From an uncultured Ruminococcus sp. (GTDB taxonomy: Bacteria > Bacillota > Clostridia > Oscillospirales > CAG-272): 16,566 nt of DNA. The notes beneath the pieces were generated by a model, which saw only the letters and a list, made by a program, of their open reading frames with translations, was not told where the DNA came from and did no database searches. The stretch is from assembly GCA_902783755.1 (NCBI GenBank), contig CACZSC010000143.1, positions 1-16,566 on the forward strand, given 5' to 3'. The translations under genes were made by a program, and so were the position numbers. Positions 5,914-13,988 of the stretch are shown in pieces; within the stretch, counting starts at the first letter, position 1; each line of letters starts with the position of its first letter.

Positions 5914-7207
5914 TATGCACAAAAAGGTCATAATAATAGGCGCAGGCCCAGCGGGATTATCCGCGGCATGTGCGTGCATCGATTCCGGAATAAGTCCGGA
6001 CGATCTCCTCGTTATCGAAAGAGACACCGAACCCGGGGGGATACTCAACCAGTGCATCCACGCCGGTTTCGGTCTTCACCGTTTCGGCGAGGAACTTACA
6101 GGCCCCGAATACGCGGGCAGATATATAAGGATGGCTGAGGAAAGGAATGTCAGGATCCTTACGAATGCAATGGTCCTCAACCTGACGCCTGATAAGGTCA
6201 TAACCTTCATTTCCCCGGAGACCGGGTATGTGACCATGACAGCGGACGCCGTCATCCTCGCAATGGGGTGCAGGGAAAGGACAAGGGGAGCCATCGGGAT
6301 CCCGGGTTCCCGCCCTTCAGGCATCTACACAGCAGGCTGCGCACAAAGATATATTAATATTGAAGGTTTTATGCCGGGCAACCGTGTCGTCATACTAGGA
6401 TCCGGCGACATCGGGCTGATCATGGCAAGACGTCTTACCCTTGAAGGAGCGAAGGTCCTCGCAGTATGCGAGATCATGCCCTATTCCGGAGGCCTGACAA
6501 GGAACATAGTCCAGTGCCTTGAGGACTTCAACATCCCGCTCAAGCTTTCCCATACAGTCATTGACATCAAGGGAAAGGAACGAGTCGAAGGCGTCACCAT
6601 AGCAAAAGTCGATGAAGCCAATGGCAGGAAACCCATCCCCGGAACAGAGGAATACATAGAATGCGATACTCTTCTTCTGTCGGTGGGACTTATCCCGGAA
6701 AATGAACTGACAAGAGGCGCCGGTATCCCTATCGACAGGATGACCAGCGGTGCTTCAGTGAATCAGAACAGGGAAACCGAAGTGGAAGGCATTTATTCCT
6801 GCGGCAACGTGCTTCATGTACATGATCTGGTGGACTTCGTCTCGGATGAAGCCGCAATAGCGGGAAAGTCCGCTGCAGAATATGTATCCGGCAGAACAAA
6901 GGAAAAGGTCAGGTCTGTCAGTCTGACCACGGGCCGCGGAGTCAGATACACCGTCCCGGAAAGAATAGACCTTTACGAGGCAAACGAGCCCGTCAAGGTG
7001 TTCTTCCGCGTGACCGATGTTTTCAAGAACATAAGGCTCATCATCGAGTCAGAGTCCGGTGAGATTGCCGTTAAGAAAGCAAAGAAAAACGCAGCTCCCG
7101 GTGAAATGGAATCACTGGACATCCCTGCCGCGTTCCTTGACAAGCTTGCAGCAGGCACAGACAATACACTGAAAGTCTATCTTGAAGATATGGAGGTGAA
7201 AAAGTGA
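5906..7207 (+). CDS. GlpB-like FAD/NAD(P)-dependent oxidoreductase
   Basis: This 433-residue two-dinucleotide-binding flavoprotein has an FAD motif IIIGAGPAGLSAACA (residues 9-23) and a second Rossmann motif VVILGSGDIGLIMARR (161-176) for NAD(P) or structure. It also has GGILNQCIHAGFGLHRFG around C50, AMGCRERTRG at 119-128, and a C-terminal FAD-contact segment EGIYSCGNVLHVHDLVDFVS. In clostridial genomes this protein sits between the GlpA-like dehydrogenase and a DUF1667 protein, as here, and is thought to relay electrons from the partner's flavin. ATG 5906 overlaps the upstream gene by eight bases; a second ATG at 5915 is an alternative just after the upstream stop. The tight overlaps point to co-translation and a stable complex. 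The electron acceptor (NAD+, a quinone or another protein) is not determined by the sequence. Confidence 0.85.
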   Translation: MSDMHKKVIIIGAGPAGLSAACACIDSGISPDDLLVIERDTEPGGILNQCIHAGFGLHRFGEELTGPEYAGRYIRMAEERNVRILTNAMVLNLTPDKVITFISPETGYVTMTADAVILAMGCRERTRGAIGIPGSRPSGIYTAGCAQRYINIEGFMPGNRVVILGSGDIGLIMARRLTLEGAKVLAVCEIMPYSGGLTRNIVQCLEDFNIPLKLSHTVIDIKGKERVEGVTIAKVDEANGRKPIPGTEEYIECDTLLLSVGLIPENELTRGAGIPIDRMTSGASVNQNRETEVEGIYSCGNVLHVHDLVDFVSDEAAIAGKSAAEYVSGRTKEKVRSVSLTTGRGVRYTVPERIDLYEANEPVKVFFRVTDVFKNIRLIIESESGEIAVKKAKKNAAPGEMESLDIPAAFLDKLAAGTDNTLKVYLEDMEVKK

Positions 7208-7572
7208 TGACGAGGGAACTCACATGCGTAGTATGCCCCGCAGGCTGCAGGATAACGGTCGAAATGGATGCAGACGGGACGATTACCAGCATCACCGGAA
7301 ATACCTGTCCCCGTGGAAAGAACTACGCGGAAAATGAAGTCACCCATCCGGTCAGGACCCTAACCTCTACTGTGTCGATAGATACCGAAGAAGGAACAAA
7401 ACTTATCCCTGTCAAGACTGACCGTCCCATCCCGAAAGAGAAGCTGTTTGAAGCGATGGAAATAGTAAAAAGCATCCGCATCAAGGCACCGTATAAGGTA
7501 GGAGACGTCATCTGTCCTGACTTCATCGAACAGGGGACCAACCTTGTTGCCTGCAAGGAGTTCGACAAGTGA
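7207..7572 (+). CDS. DUF1667 domain protein with a four-cysteine cluster, third member of the GlpA-like module
   Basis: This 121-residue protein begins with a cysteine cluster TCVVCPAGC followed by GNTCPRG: C7, C10, C14 and C34. This resembles the N-terminal Fe-S or metal motif of DUF1667 proteins and, loosely, the [4Fe-4S] motif of molybdopterin oxidoreductases. Two further cysteines lie near the C terminus. DUF1667 proteins accompany GlpA/GlpB-like pairs in Clostridia; an electron-transfer subunit is a reasonable inference, but no experiment-based function is claimed. ATG 7207 is chosen over the GTG three bases earlier because it shares its A with the upstream TGA (TGATG) and GGAGGTGA at 7192-7199 is spaced seven bases before it. 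Its own stop overlaps the next start. Confidence 0.85.
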   Translation: MTRELTCVVCPAGCRITVEMDADGTITSITGNTCPRGKNYAENEVTHPVRTLTSTVSIDTEEGTKLIPVKTDRPIPKEKLFEAMEIVKSIRIKAPYKVGDVICPDFIEQGTNLVACKEFDK

Positions 7573-8528
7573 AAAGAATCTCCTTGGTTTTTATCGCTCT
7601 TATTCTTACGGTCATCGTGATTTTGCTTTCCGGATGCAGCAGAACTGAAGAACCCATTCCGGTGATTCCTGATGAGACTCTGGATACCATTCCCGCTCCG
7701 GATACCGAAACGGATGAGGCAGTGGACACCGCGACAGATACCGAAACGGATTCTGAATCCGATACGGAAACTGAAACCGAAACGGAAACGGAAACAGAAA
7801 CTGAGCCGCCGGAAACGGAACCCGAAGTCGACAGAAGAGCCGAATACATATATCAGGCTCATCCGGAACTCACTCCCGTAAACTATGATTCGCCATCCCT
7901 CCTCCCTATCAGCGACGATATGGGTCAGGAATATCAGGATAAGATCACGTTCCTATGCGACTCTCCCACATACTGGCTGTGGCCCTACGGGATGCTTAAA
8001 GACGGAACAGATTCGAAGCAAATCTGGACCGGTCCCACCGGGACCATGACCCTTGCCTATCTCAGAGGGTTCGGGATATATGATCCCTATGACGGAATGG
8101 AAAGGACGATCCCCGAGGCGATCGCACTGCATAAACCTGAATTCGTCATAATCGCTCTTGGAATCAACGGCATATCGTTCATGGACGAGGATTATTTCAC
8201 CCAGGAGTACACCAACCTGATCGACGAGATACAGAGGAACAGTCCGGATACGATCATCGTGCTCCAGTCCATATATCCGATCACTACTGCTTACAGGAAC
8301 TGGGGTTCAATAACCAACGCCACTATCACCGCGGGCAACAGCTGGATCCTCAAGATAGCCGAGCAGTACGGGCTCAAGTATCTTGACACTTTCTCCGCCC
8401 TCATCGGCGAGGACGGTTGCGCGAAGTGGGAACTTATGATGGACGACGGTCTCCATCCAAACCGCGACGGGCTGCAGGTGATACTGGATTATATCCGCAC
8501 CCACGGTTATGCAGAAGTAATGAAGTGA
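7569..8528 (+). CDS. SGNH/GDSL-hydrolase-like surface lipoprotein
   Basis: This 319-residue predicted lipoprotein has a hydrophobic signal segment and lipobox LLSGC, with C23 as the lipidated cysteine. An acidic Glu/Thr/Asp linker (about residues 46-88) is followed by a globular domain. That domain has an SGNH-hydrolase layout: block I ITFLCDSPTYWL with candidate Ser132, block III IIALGING with N200, and block V DGLHPN with D293 and H296. Block I reads CDS instead of the usual GDS. Such enzymes deacylate polysaccharides, lipids or esters outside the membrane; the substrate is unknown. The start is GTG, overlapping the DUF1667 stop as GTGA, with AAGGAG (7555-7560) eight bases upstream, so translation is coupled to the redox operon. 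It is the last gene before a strong terminator. Confidence 0.82.
   Translation: MKRISLVFIALILTVIVILLSGCSRTEEPIPVIPDETLDTIPAPDTETDEAVDTATDTETDSESDTETETETETETETEPPETEPEVDRRAEYIYQAHPELTPVNYDSPSLLPISDDMGQEYQDKITFLCDSPTYWLWPYGMLKDGTDSKQIWTGPTGTMTLAYLRGFGIYDPYDGMERTIPEAIALHKPEFVIIALGINGISFMDEDYFTQEYTNLIDEIQRNSPDTIIVLQSIYPITTAYRNWGSITNATITAGNSWILKIAEQYGLKYLDTFSALIGEDGCAKWELMMDDGLHPNRDGLQVILDYIRTHGYAEVMK
7767..7802 (+). repeat. Tandem hexamer repeat (GAAACN x6) encoding a Glu-Thr linker
   Basis: Six consecutive GAAACN hexamers encode alternating Glu-Thr (residues 67-78 of the lipoprotein), within a wider acidic stretch from about 7704 to 7830. In-frame 6-bp repeats can change copy number without frameshift, so linker length may vary between strains. 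The likely role is a flexible spacer between the membrane anchor and the hydrolase domain. Confidence 0.9.
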
Positions 8529-8532
8529 AGAC

Positions 8533-8578
8533 AAAAAGAAAGAGCCGGGATTCGGTTGTGAATCCTGGCTCTGTTTTT
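8533..8578. terminator. Bidirectional Rho-independent terminator between convergent operons
   Basis: AGAGCCGGGATTC (8541-8553), loop GGTTGT, GAATCCTGGCTCT (8560-8572): a 13-bp stem with one G-T pair. GTTTTT follows on the plus strand, and a T-rich tract (complement of ACAAAAAGAA) follows on the minus strand. It ends the GlpA-like operon (stop at 8528) and the ftsZ transcript (stop at 8610). Confidence 0.93.
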
Positions 8579-8609
8579 GCTGTCCGTGCCGGATATTTAT
8601 CCGTCCTGA

Positions 8610-9824
8610 TCAATATCTTCTCGGGAACGGAGGCTGTACCGGGTTAGGTGCGGGGTTCTGGTTCTGATTCTTCTTCAGCATGGTGATGATATCATCGAGA
8701 TCATCTTCCGAGATGGGAGATTCCTCATTGGCCTGCTCCTTTGCCTCTTCAAGTTCCTGACCGGCTTTTGTCAGATAGGTCTCCTTCACGCCGGCTTTGA
8801 TCTTGCCGGAGGCTATGGGCTGAAGCGTTGACTTCTTTGTAAAGGTCTTGTCAGCTTCATTCTTGTTCTGGAATCCCGTGGCTATAATCGTTACCTTGAT
8901 GGTATCTTCAAGTGCTTCGTCAAATGCAGCGCCCCAGATGATGTTGGCATCTTCAGCTGCCTCGGAAGTCACGAGCGCTGTCGCGGTGTCGATATCACTG
9001 AGTTCGATATCGGGAGATGCGGTGACGTTGATCAGGATACCTTTTGCACCTGTGATCGTCGTTTCAAGCAGAGGACTGGAGATCGCAGCTTCTGCTGCTT
9101 CTCTTGCCTTGTCCTTGCCAGTAGCGATGCCAACGCCCATGTGGGCATATCCCGCATCCTTCATGATAGCTTCTACGTCAGCAAAGTCAAGGTTGATATA
9201 CTGCTGCTGGTTAATGAGTTCGGAGATGCTCTGAACACCGTGGCTGAGAACACCGTCAGCAACTTTGAACGCTGACATGAGTGTGATCTTCTCCCCGACT
9301 TCCTTGAGTCTTTCATTGGGGATAATGATCAGGGAGTCAACATACTCCTTGAGCTGTTCGATACCGGCCTCTGCCTGTTCCATGCGCTTCTTACCTTCGA
9401 ATGCGAACGGCTTTGTAACGATACCTACAGTGAGCACGCCCTGTTCTTTTGCAAGCCTTGCAACGACAGGAGCAGCGCCTGTGCCAGTACCGCCGCCCAT
9501 ACCTGCTGTGACGAATACCATGTCCGCTCCCTTGAGAGCTTCCTTGATCTTTTCTTCGGACTCGGTCTCTTCAGCTGCCTTCTGGCCTATCTCAGGGTTG
9601 GATCCAGCACCATGGCCCTTGGTGATCTTGTCGCCTATGGAAATCTTCTTGACAACTCCGGATTTTGCAAGAGCCTGCATATCGGTGTTGATCGCGATAA
9701 ATTCAACTCCTCTTACAGTTTCCGTCATGCTGTCAATGGCATTGTTACCGCCGCCACCGACGCCGATGACCTTTATATTTACTCCACTCTCGAAATTGTT
9801 GTCTTCAAGTTCAAACAACGGCAT
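8610..9824 (-). CDS. ftsZ: Cell division GTPase FtsZ
   Basis: This 404-residue tubulin homologue polymerises with GTP into the Z-ring at mid-cell. Motifs are VIGVGGGGNNAI (19-30), the tubulin signature GMGGGTGTGAAPV (108-120) and the synergy-loop motif NLDFADVEAI (211-220) that completes the GTPase site of the next subunit. After the globular domain comes a variable linker and a C-terminal tail ending PVQPPFPRRY. This recalls but does not match the usual IPxFLR-type peptide that binds FtsA, SepF or ZipA. ATG 9824 has GAGGAGGG seven bases upstream. It is the last gene of the visible dcw cluster and has its own promoter. No ftsA precedes it. Confidence 0.98.
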   Translation of the reverse strand: MPLFELEDNNFESGVNIKVIGVGGGGNNAIDSMTETVRGVEFIAINTDMQALAKSGVVKKISIGDKITKGHGAGSNPEIGQKAAEETESEEKIKEALKGADMVFVTAGMGGGTGTGAAPVVARLAKEQGVLTVGIVTKPFAFEGKKRMEQAEAGIEQLKEYVDSLIIIPNERLKEVGEKITLMSAFKVADGVLSHGVQSISELINQQQYINLDFADVEAIMKDAGYAHMGVGIATGKDKAREAAEAAISSPLLETTITGAKGILINVTASPDIELSDIDTATALVTSEAAEDANIIWGAAFDEALEDTIKVTIIATGFQNKNEADKTFTKKSTLQPIASGKIKAGVKETYLTKAGQELEEAKEQANEESPISEDDLDDIITMLKKNQNQNPAPNPVQPPFPRRY

Positions 9825-9912
9825 CTTTATGCCCTCCTCAATTATATTTGACTATTGTCTCTGCGCGGGTTATCTGTGTACTAATAAAAGAGAAAACAAT
9901 ATCCTACCCTAT

Positions 9913-9941
9913 ATATTACAATATCTTTCCTTGATTTGCAA
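9913..9941 (-). promoter_or_regulatory. Sigma-A-type promoter of ftsZ in the ftsQ-ftsZ spacer
   Basis: Minus strand: -35 TTGCAA (9941-9936), 17-base spacer, -10 TAATAT (9918-9913). Predicted start is near 9906, about 80 bases before the ftsZ ATG. The 222-base spacer 9825-10046 otherwise shows no gene I can support, and no convincing terminator after ftsQ, so some read-through from upstream is likely as well. Confidence 0.6.
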
Positions 9942-10046
9942 TACTTTTTTCTCTTTTTGGAACACCTATGTTGGCTTTCGGGACTGATGAATGCGTTTTT
10001 CTGCGCCATTTACGAACGGGTCCCAGTATTTTTTATATGGCCTTTA

Positions 10047-11237
10047 TTATTTTTGGTTCATCATTGTGTTGAGATCGTATCGGATGCTCGCGGTCTCCGG
10101 ATCCTCTATCACGATCCTTGCCGGCACCCCGGCGGTGAGTTTCCCGCTGTTCAGCGCTGCGCTGCACATCTCGAATTTTCTGTACATGTCAGCATCGTCT
10201 CCGAACTCTATCGTATAGAGCCCGCCGTAGCTCATCGTGATGTTGTATCTGTCTGACATATACAGAGCACGGATCTCGCCCTCTTCGGAAAGGGACGAGG
10301 TTTCAAGCGCTTTCAGCACTTCACGTACGTATCTCTCGTCTTTTGTGTCATAGAATTCCATTGCCCGGCCGGCAACTGAATACTTTACCTGCGGTATCGA
10401 CAGGAGGATGAGTTTGTCGTTTTCCGGGAATTTGTCTGACACCTCCAACACCCTCAGGTTCCTTGACACGACCGCCCAGTCTCCCCAGACGTTTATGACG
10501 TATGCGGCTTCGTCCTCGCTGACGACCACTTCAACCTTGTCCGGGATGGTACGCCTGATCTCAGCAGACTTTATGTACGGGCACCTGAACGTGATATCGG
10601 CCTCGGCGTCCGAAGTGCTGAACGAGTAGAGCAAAGCCCCTTCCTCTATCCCTGAAGCTTTAACGACCTCGCTGCTGTCGTATACACCGGATGATCTGAC
10701 ATCGATGCTCCTTACGACGAATATCAGCTTGTATGTCGCCATCACGAACAGTGCAAGTATCGCAACGATCGCAAGGACTGTCAGGAACACGTGACGGTAC
10801 CTTGACCACTTCTTTGAGAACGATGCTCTCCTGCGCGCCAGCTCCTGATCGCTGGATATCCTGTCCTTAAGGGATTCAAAAGCAAGTACGGCGCGGTTCA
10901 GATACTCCCTCATCGGGTTCTGCCGTTCCTCCACAGCCGCTGCCGCGACGCCAGCGCCGACGGGACGCCCGGAAAAGCCTGCGCTTCCGGTCCTTTCACC
11001 GCGCATCCGGCCGTTACGTTTTTCAAAATCTGCCTGCGCCCGCTTCTGCATCTCTGCAAGCTGCGCCCTTCTGAGCTGCTGCCGGGCGAATTCCCTTCCT
11101 ATGGGGCTTTCCCTGACAGAGTTTTCTGATTTGGGAGGAACAGCCCCGTATTTCATCCGGATTTCGGCTGTTTTCTGCTTCTTAGAGCAGACTTTCCGGT
11201 TGTAGATATAGTACGAATCTTTATGTGAGTTCTTCAC
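10047..11237 (-). CDS. ftsQ: Cell division protein FtsQ/DivIB with long cytoplasmic N-terminal region
   Basis: This 396-residue bitopic membrane protein has one transmembrane segment (about residues 149-168). It is followed by an extracytoplasmic POTRA-type domain beginning VRSIDVRSSGVYDSSEVVKA and a beta domain with YIKSAEIRRTIPDKVEVVV. FtsQ/DivIB bridges early and late divisome proteins and contacts FtsL/FtsB. The preceding 148 residues are cytoplasmic, charged and rich in Arg, Ala and Glu, longer than in most members of the family. Start is GTG 11237 with AAAGGAGG nine bases upstream. It is 53 bases after murG in the same operon. The family is divergent in sequence, so the call rests on topology, the POTRA motif and the dcw context. 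Confidence 0.88.
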   Translation of the reverse strand: MKNSHKDSYYIYNRKVCSKKQKTAEIRMKYGAVPPKSENSVRESPIGREFARQQLRRAQLAEMQKRAQADFEKRNGRMRGERTGSAGFSGRPVGAGVAAAAVEERQNPMREYLNRAVLAFESLKDRISSDQELARRRASFSKKWSRYRHVFLTVLAIVAILALFVMATYKLIFVVRSIDVRSSGVYDSSEVVKASGIEEGALLYSFSTSDAEADITFRCPYIKSAEIRRTIPDKVEVVVSEDEAAYVINVWGDWAVVSRNLRVLEVSDKFPENDKLILLSIPQVKYSVAGRAMEFYDTKDERYVREVLKALETSSLSEEGEIRALYMSDRYNITMSYGGLYTIEFGDDADMYRKFEMCSAALNSGKLTAGVPARIVIEDPETASIRYDLNTMMNQK

Positions 11238-11290
11238 GGAACTGTTCCTCCTTTCCTCAGAAATATAATATTGGGGGATTTTTTGCCTGT

Positions 11291-12424
11291 TTAATTTCTG
11301 GTTTTCACCAGTTTAACTATGTCGTCATAGATGATATCGTTCGAGTCGCTTACGGCAAACCGGACCACTTTTCTGCCCATGGACAGTCTGTCCTCCTCAC
11401 CGTCATCCGACAGCAGATGGCTCACCTTGTCTATGAGCGGCCGGGCTCCGTCCGCAAGCTCCTTCTCCTCGAACAGGCATGCCGCTCCCGCGTCAGCCAG
11501 CACTTTCGCATTCTTGTACTGGTGGTTCTCCGCCACATTGGGAGACGGAATGAAGATAGCCGGTTTCCCTGTTATCGCAAGCTCGGAAACGGTCATCGCG
11601 CCTGCCCGGTTGATTGTAAGGTCCGCCGCTGCCATCTTCAGCGGCATATCATAAATATACTCGCAGAGTTCTATGTTCCTGTACTGATCCAGCCCCATCT
11701 CACGGAACTGGCTGAAACACAGCTCTTTCTCGATGGCTCCTGTCGCATGTACGTGGTAAACCTCAGGGTGTTTTGAGGTGAATTCCTTCATCAGGCACAG
11801 CACCGCGTCGTTCACCTTTTCTGCACCCATGCTGCCAGCGTATGAAAGCAGGACATACCTGTAACTGTCTGGGATGCCGAGTTCCCGCCTTGCCTCTTCC
11901 CTGGTAAGCGCATTGAACCCGTTCATGACCGGATTGCCGACTCTCATCAGCTTTGAGCAGTCACACGTAAGAGTCTTTCCGGTCTCCTCAAAATTCAGAT
12001 AGATACGGTCAACGTAGTTCTGAAGCATCTTGACCGCCACTCCGGCGATCGCGTTCGATTCATGAAGCGCGGTGGGTATCCCCATTTTTGACGCCGCCTT
12101 GACAACGGGCCATGAAACATATCCGCCCGTTCCAATAACAACGTCAGGTTTGAATTCCCTGATTATCTTCTTTGCATCATGAGGCGACTTCAGGGCAAGA
12201 TAGAATGCCTTGATATTCGACAGTGAGATACTTCGTCTCAGGCCTCGCACATTCACATAGTGGATCGGGTACCCGGCTTTAGGGACGAGCTTACTCTCTA
12301 TTCCCCTCTCCGTTCCCACATATTCTATGACGGACGAAGGGTCTTTTTTCATTATTGTATTGGCTATGGCCAGCGCGGGATTCACATGTCCTCCCGTGCC
12401 TCCGCCTGTCATGAGAACTCTCAT
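11291..12424 (-). CDS. murG: UDP-GlcNAc:undecaprenyl-PP-MurNAc-pentapeptide GlcNAc transferase
   Basis: This 377-residue peripheral membrane glycosyltransferase makes lipid II from lipid I and UDP-GlcNAc on the cytoplasmic face. Visible motifs are the glycine loop GGGTGGH at 7-13, VVIGTGGY at 96-102, LHESNAIAG at 120-128, LLSYAGSMG at 192-200 and the nucleotide-sugar-binding run NRAGAMTVSELAITGKPAIF (272-291) followed by VAENHQ (297-302). Length is normal. ATG 12424 follows the ftsW stop by nine bases, with GAGG seven bases upstream that overlaps the end of ftsW. Confidence 0.98.
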   Translation of the reverse strand: MRVLMTGGGTGGHVNPALAIANTIMKKDPSSVIEYVGTERGIESKLVPKAGYPIHYVNVRGLRRSISLSNIKAFYLALKSPHDAKKIIREFKPDVVIGTGGYVSWPVVKAASKMGIPTALHESNAIAGVAVKMLQNYVDRIYLNFEETGKTLTCDCSKLMRVGNPVMNGFNALTREEARRELGIPDSYRYVLLSYAGSMGAEKVNDAVLCLMKEFTSKHPEVYHVHATGAIEKELCFSQFREMGLDQYRNIELCEYIYDMPLKMAAADLTINRAGAMTVSELAITGKPAIFIPSPNVAENHQYKNAKVLADAGAACLFEEKELADGARPLIDKVSHLLSDDGEEDRLSMGRKVVRFAVSDSNDIIYDDIVKLVKTRN

Positions 12425-12433
12425 AGAATAACC

Positions 12434-13951
12434 TCAAAGCTCCATTTTCGCTTTTCTCATCAGCTCTTCCCGCTCTATATCTGCCTTCTTGCGGTATGAG
12501 CGCCGCGATATTCCGAGCAGGATCCCGATCTCTCCCATCAGGATGACCATTGAGGATCCGCCGTACGTGAAGAAAGGAAGCGGTATGCCGGTGTTCGCGA
12601 TAAGGTCGGTGGCCACGAACATGTTGAGGAAAGCCTGCAGACCGATGTGTGTCGTTATGCCGAAAGCTGTAAGCGACATGAATTTGTCCGGTGCCCTCAT
12701 CGCGATGCGGTAACCCCTCCACACAAGGACCATGAAGAGGATAACGACCGCCACCGCTCCAACGAATCCAAGCTCCTCGCACCATACGGAGAAAATGAAG
12801 TCTGTGTGGGCTTTTGGAAGAAAGCCGTATTTCACCTGACTCTGCCCTATGCCCTTCCCCAGCAACCCGCCGGATCCTATGGCATATACGCTCTGCATCG
12901 TCTGATATTTTTCATCCATGCTGCTGGCGCTGCCCGAGAAGAACGTGGTAACTCTCGACCACGCGTACTGGTGGGTCAGGAAATATATCAGTCCCGCAAT
13001 AACGGATATCGGAAGTATCGCGGGGATGAGCCATCTTATCTTGTATCCGGCCACTATGAGAGTCGCTATTCCTATAATGGCAACTATTATGGTACCGGAA
13101 AGATGCTTGCCCAGGATAATGAGGCCGCAAGCCACCAGCACTATAAGCACCGGCTTCAGGGTTATGAGGAACTTCTGGAGCTTCGTATGCTCCTGATCGT
13201 AGAAATCCGACGGGTTCTTGTCCACATACCACCCTATCATCATGGGAACCGCTGCCTTCATTATTTCAGAAGGCTGTACACTGATCTTTCCTCCGAAAAG
13301 GATCAGCCATCTGGATGTGGAGTCCTCGCTCGACGTCCCTTTTATGAATGCGATGACAAGAAGTACAGCGCCCAGTGCATACAGAGCTATCGGCGCCCAT
13401 TTTTTGTAAAACTCCGGTTTCATGATATACGCGGCAAGCAGGGGTACCATACCGACGCCTATCCACATGAGATGCTTCCTCAGATGATAGAAGCCGTCGT
13501 ACCCGTCGCTTATGGCCACCGGATATCCTGCGCTGTATATGGTAACCGCTCCGAGTGCCAGAAGAATTATACAGACTACCAGAAGCAACAGATCGGGACT
13601 TCCTTTTACCCTTACGATGTCCTGCTGCCAGCTTTCTTCCTTCCTGCTCTCTTTTATCTCGCGGTTGATCTTTCTCTCAAGCTTCCGGTCCTCCGGTATG
13701 GAGACCGAACTGACGTCCCGTTTTACGGTCATGGATGAAGTCTGTCTTCTTCCGCTGTCAGCAGGGACGTAGGTATACTGCCTGTCGTTATCTGTCTGGC
13801 GGGTCTGCTGACGCTGCTGTTGCTGTTCCGTCCGGGGCTGTCTGGTCTGCGAACCGCTGTTGTTGTATATGTTTTCGGGCCTGCGGTGCGCCCTGCTCTC
13901 GATGTTTTCGCCTTCGTTCCGGTTTTCCCTGCGGTTCCGGTTGTTATCCAA
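12434..13951 (-). CDS. ftsW: SEDS-family peptidoglycan glycosyltransferase FtsW with long disordered N-terminal tail
   Basis: This 505-residue SEDS polymerase has multiple membrane segments from about residue 119 onward. It carries the family signature GLLGKGIGQSQVKYGFLPKA followed by HTDFIFSVWCEELGFVGA, and the late motif NTGIPLPFFTYGGSSM. SEDS proteins polymerise lipid II with a partner class B PBP. Context (between mraY and murG, PBP upstream) favours FtsW or SpoVE over RodA. The first ~117 residues are hydrophilic, rich in Arg, Asn, Gln and Glu, and are absent from typical FtsW. TTG 13951 is chosen as the start, because a GTG three codons earlier lies inside the Shine-Dalgarno itself. The stop precedes murG by nine bases. 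Confidence 0.93.
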   Translation of the reverse strand: MDNNRNRRENRNEGENIESRAHRRPENIYNNSGSQTRQPRTEQQQQRQQTRQTDNDRQYTYVPADSGRRQTSSMTVKRDVSSVSIPEDRKLERKINREIKESRKEESWQQDIVRVKGSPDLLLLVVCIILLALGAVTIYSAGYPVAISDGYDGFYHLRKHLMWIGVGMVPLLAAYIMKPEFYKKWAPIALYALGAVLLVIAFIKGTSSEDSTSRWLILFGGKISVQPSEIMKAAVPMMIGWYVDKNPSDFYDQEHTKLQKFLITLKPVLIVLVACGLIILGKHLSGTIIVAIIGIATLIVAGYKIRWLIPAILPISVIAGLIYFLTHQYAWSRVTTFFSGSASSMDEKYQTMQSVYAIGSGGLLGKGIGQSQVKYGFLPKAHTDFIFSVWCEELGFVGAVAVVILFMVLVWRGYRIAMRAPDKFMSLTAFGITTHIGLQAFLNMFVATDLIANTGIPLPFFTYGGSSMVILMGEIGILLGISRRSYRKKADIEREELMRKAKMEL

Positions 13952-13967
13952 CGAGCGCACCTCCCCT
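13949..13967 (-). promoter_or_regulatory. Ribosome-binding site that sets a TTG start for ftsW
   Basis: Minus strand AGGGGAGG (13967-13960) is followed by eight bases and TTG (13951-13949). The in-frame GTG at 13960 begins with the last base of this motif and is too close to be used. Confidence 0.75.
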
Positions 13968-13988
13968 CTGTTTTTTCTGATTACGTGT

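Noticed and set aside
9881..10009. A 42-residue minus-strand ORF in the ftsQ-ftsZ spacer
   Set aside because: No Shine-Dalgarno, composition dominated by Lys/Arg/Cys, and it runs through the ftsZ promoter; more likely a chance frame.
12647..13738. A 363-codon open frame antisense to ftsW, and similar long antisense frames opposite ftsZ (9265-9987) and murF (15596-16498)
   Set aside because: They lie fully opposite genes with strong family signatures, have no recognisable domain, and are explained by the base composition of the real genes.
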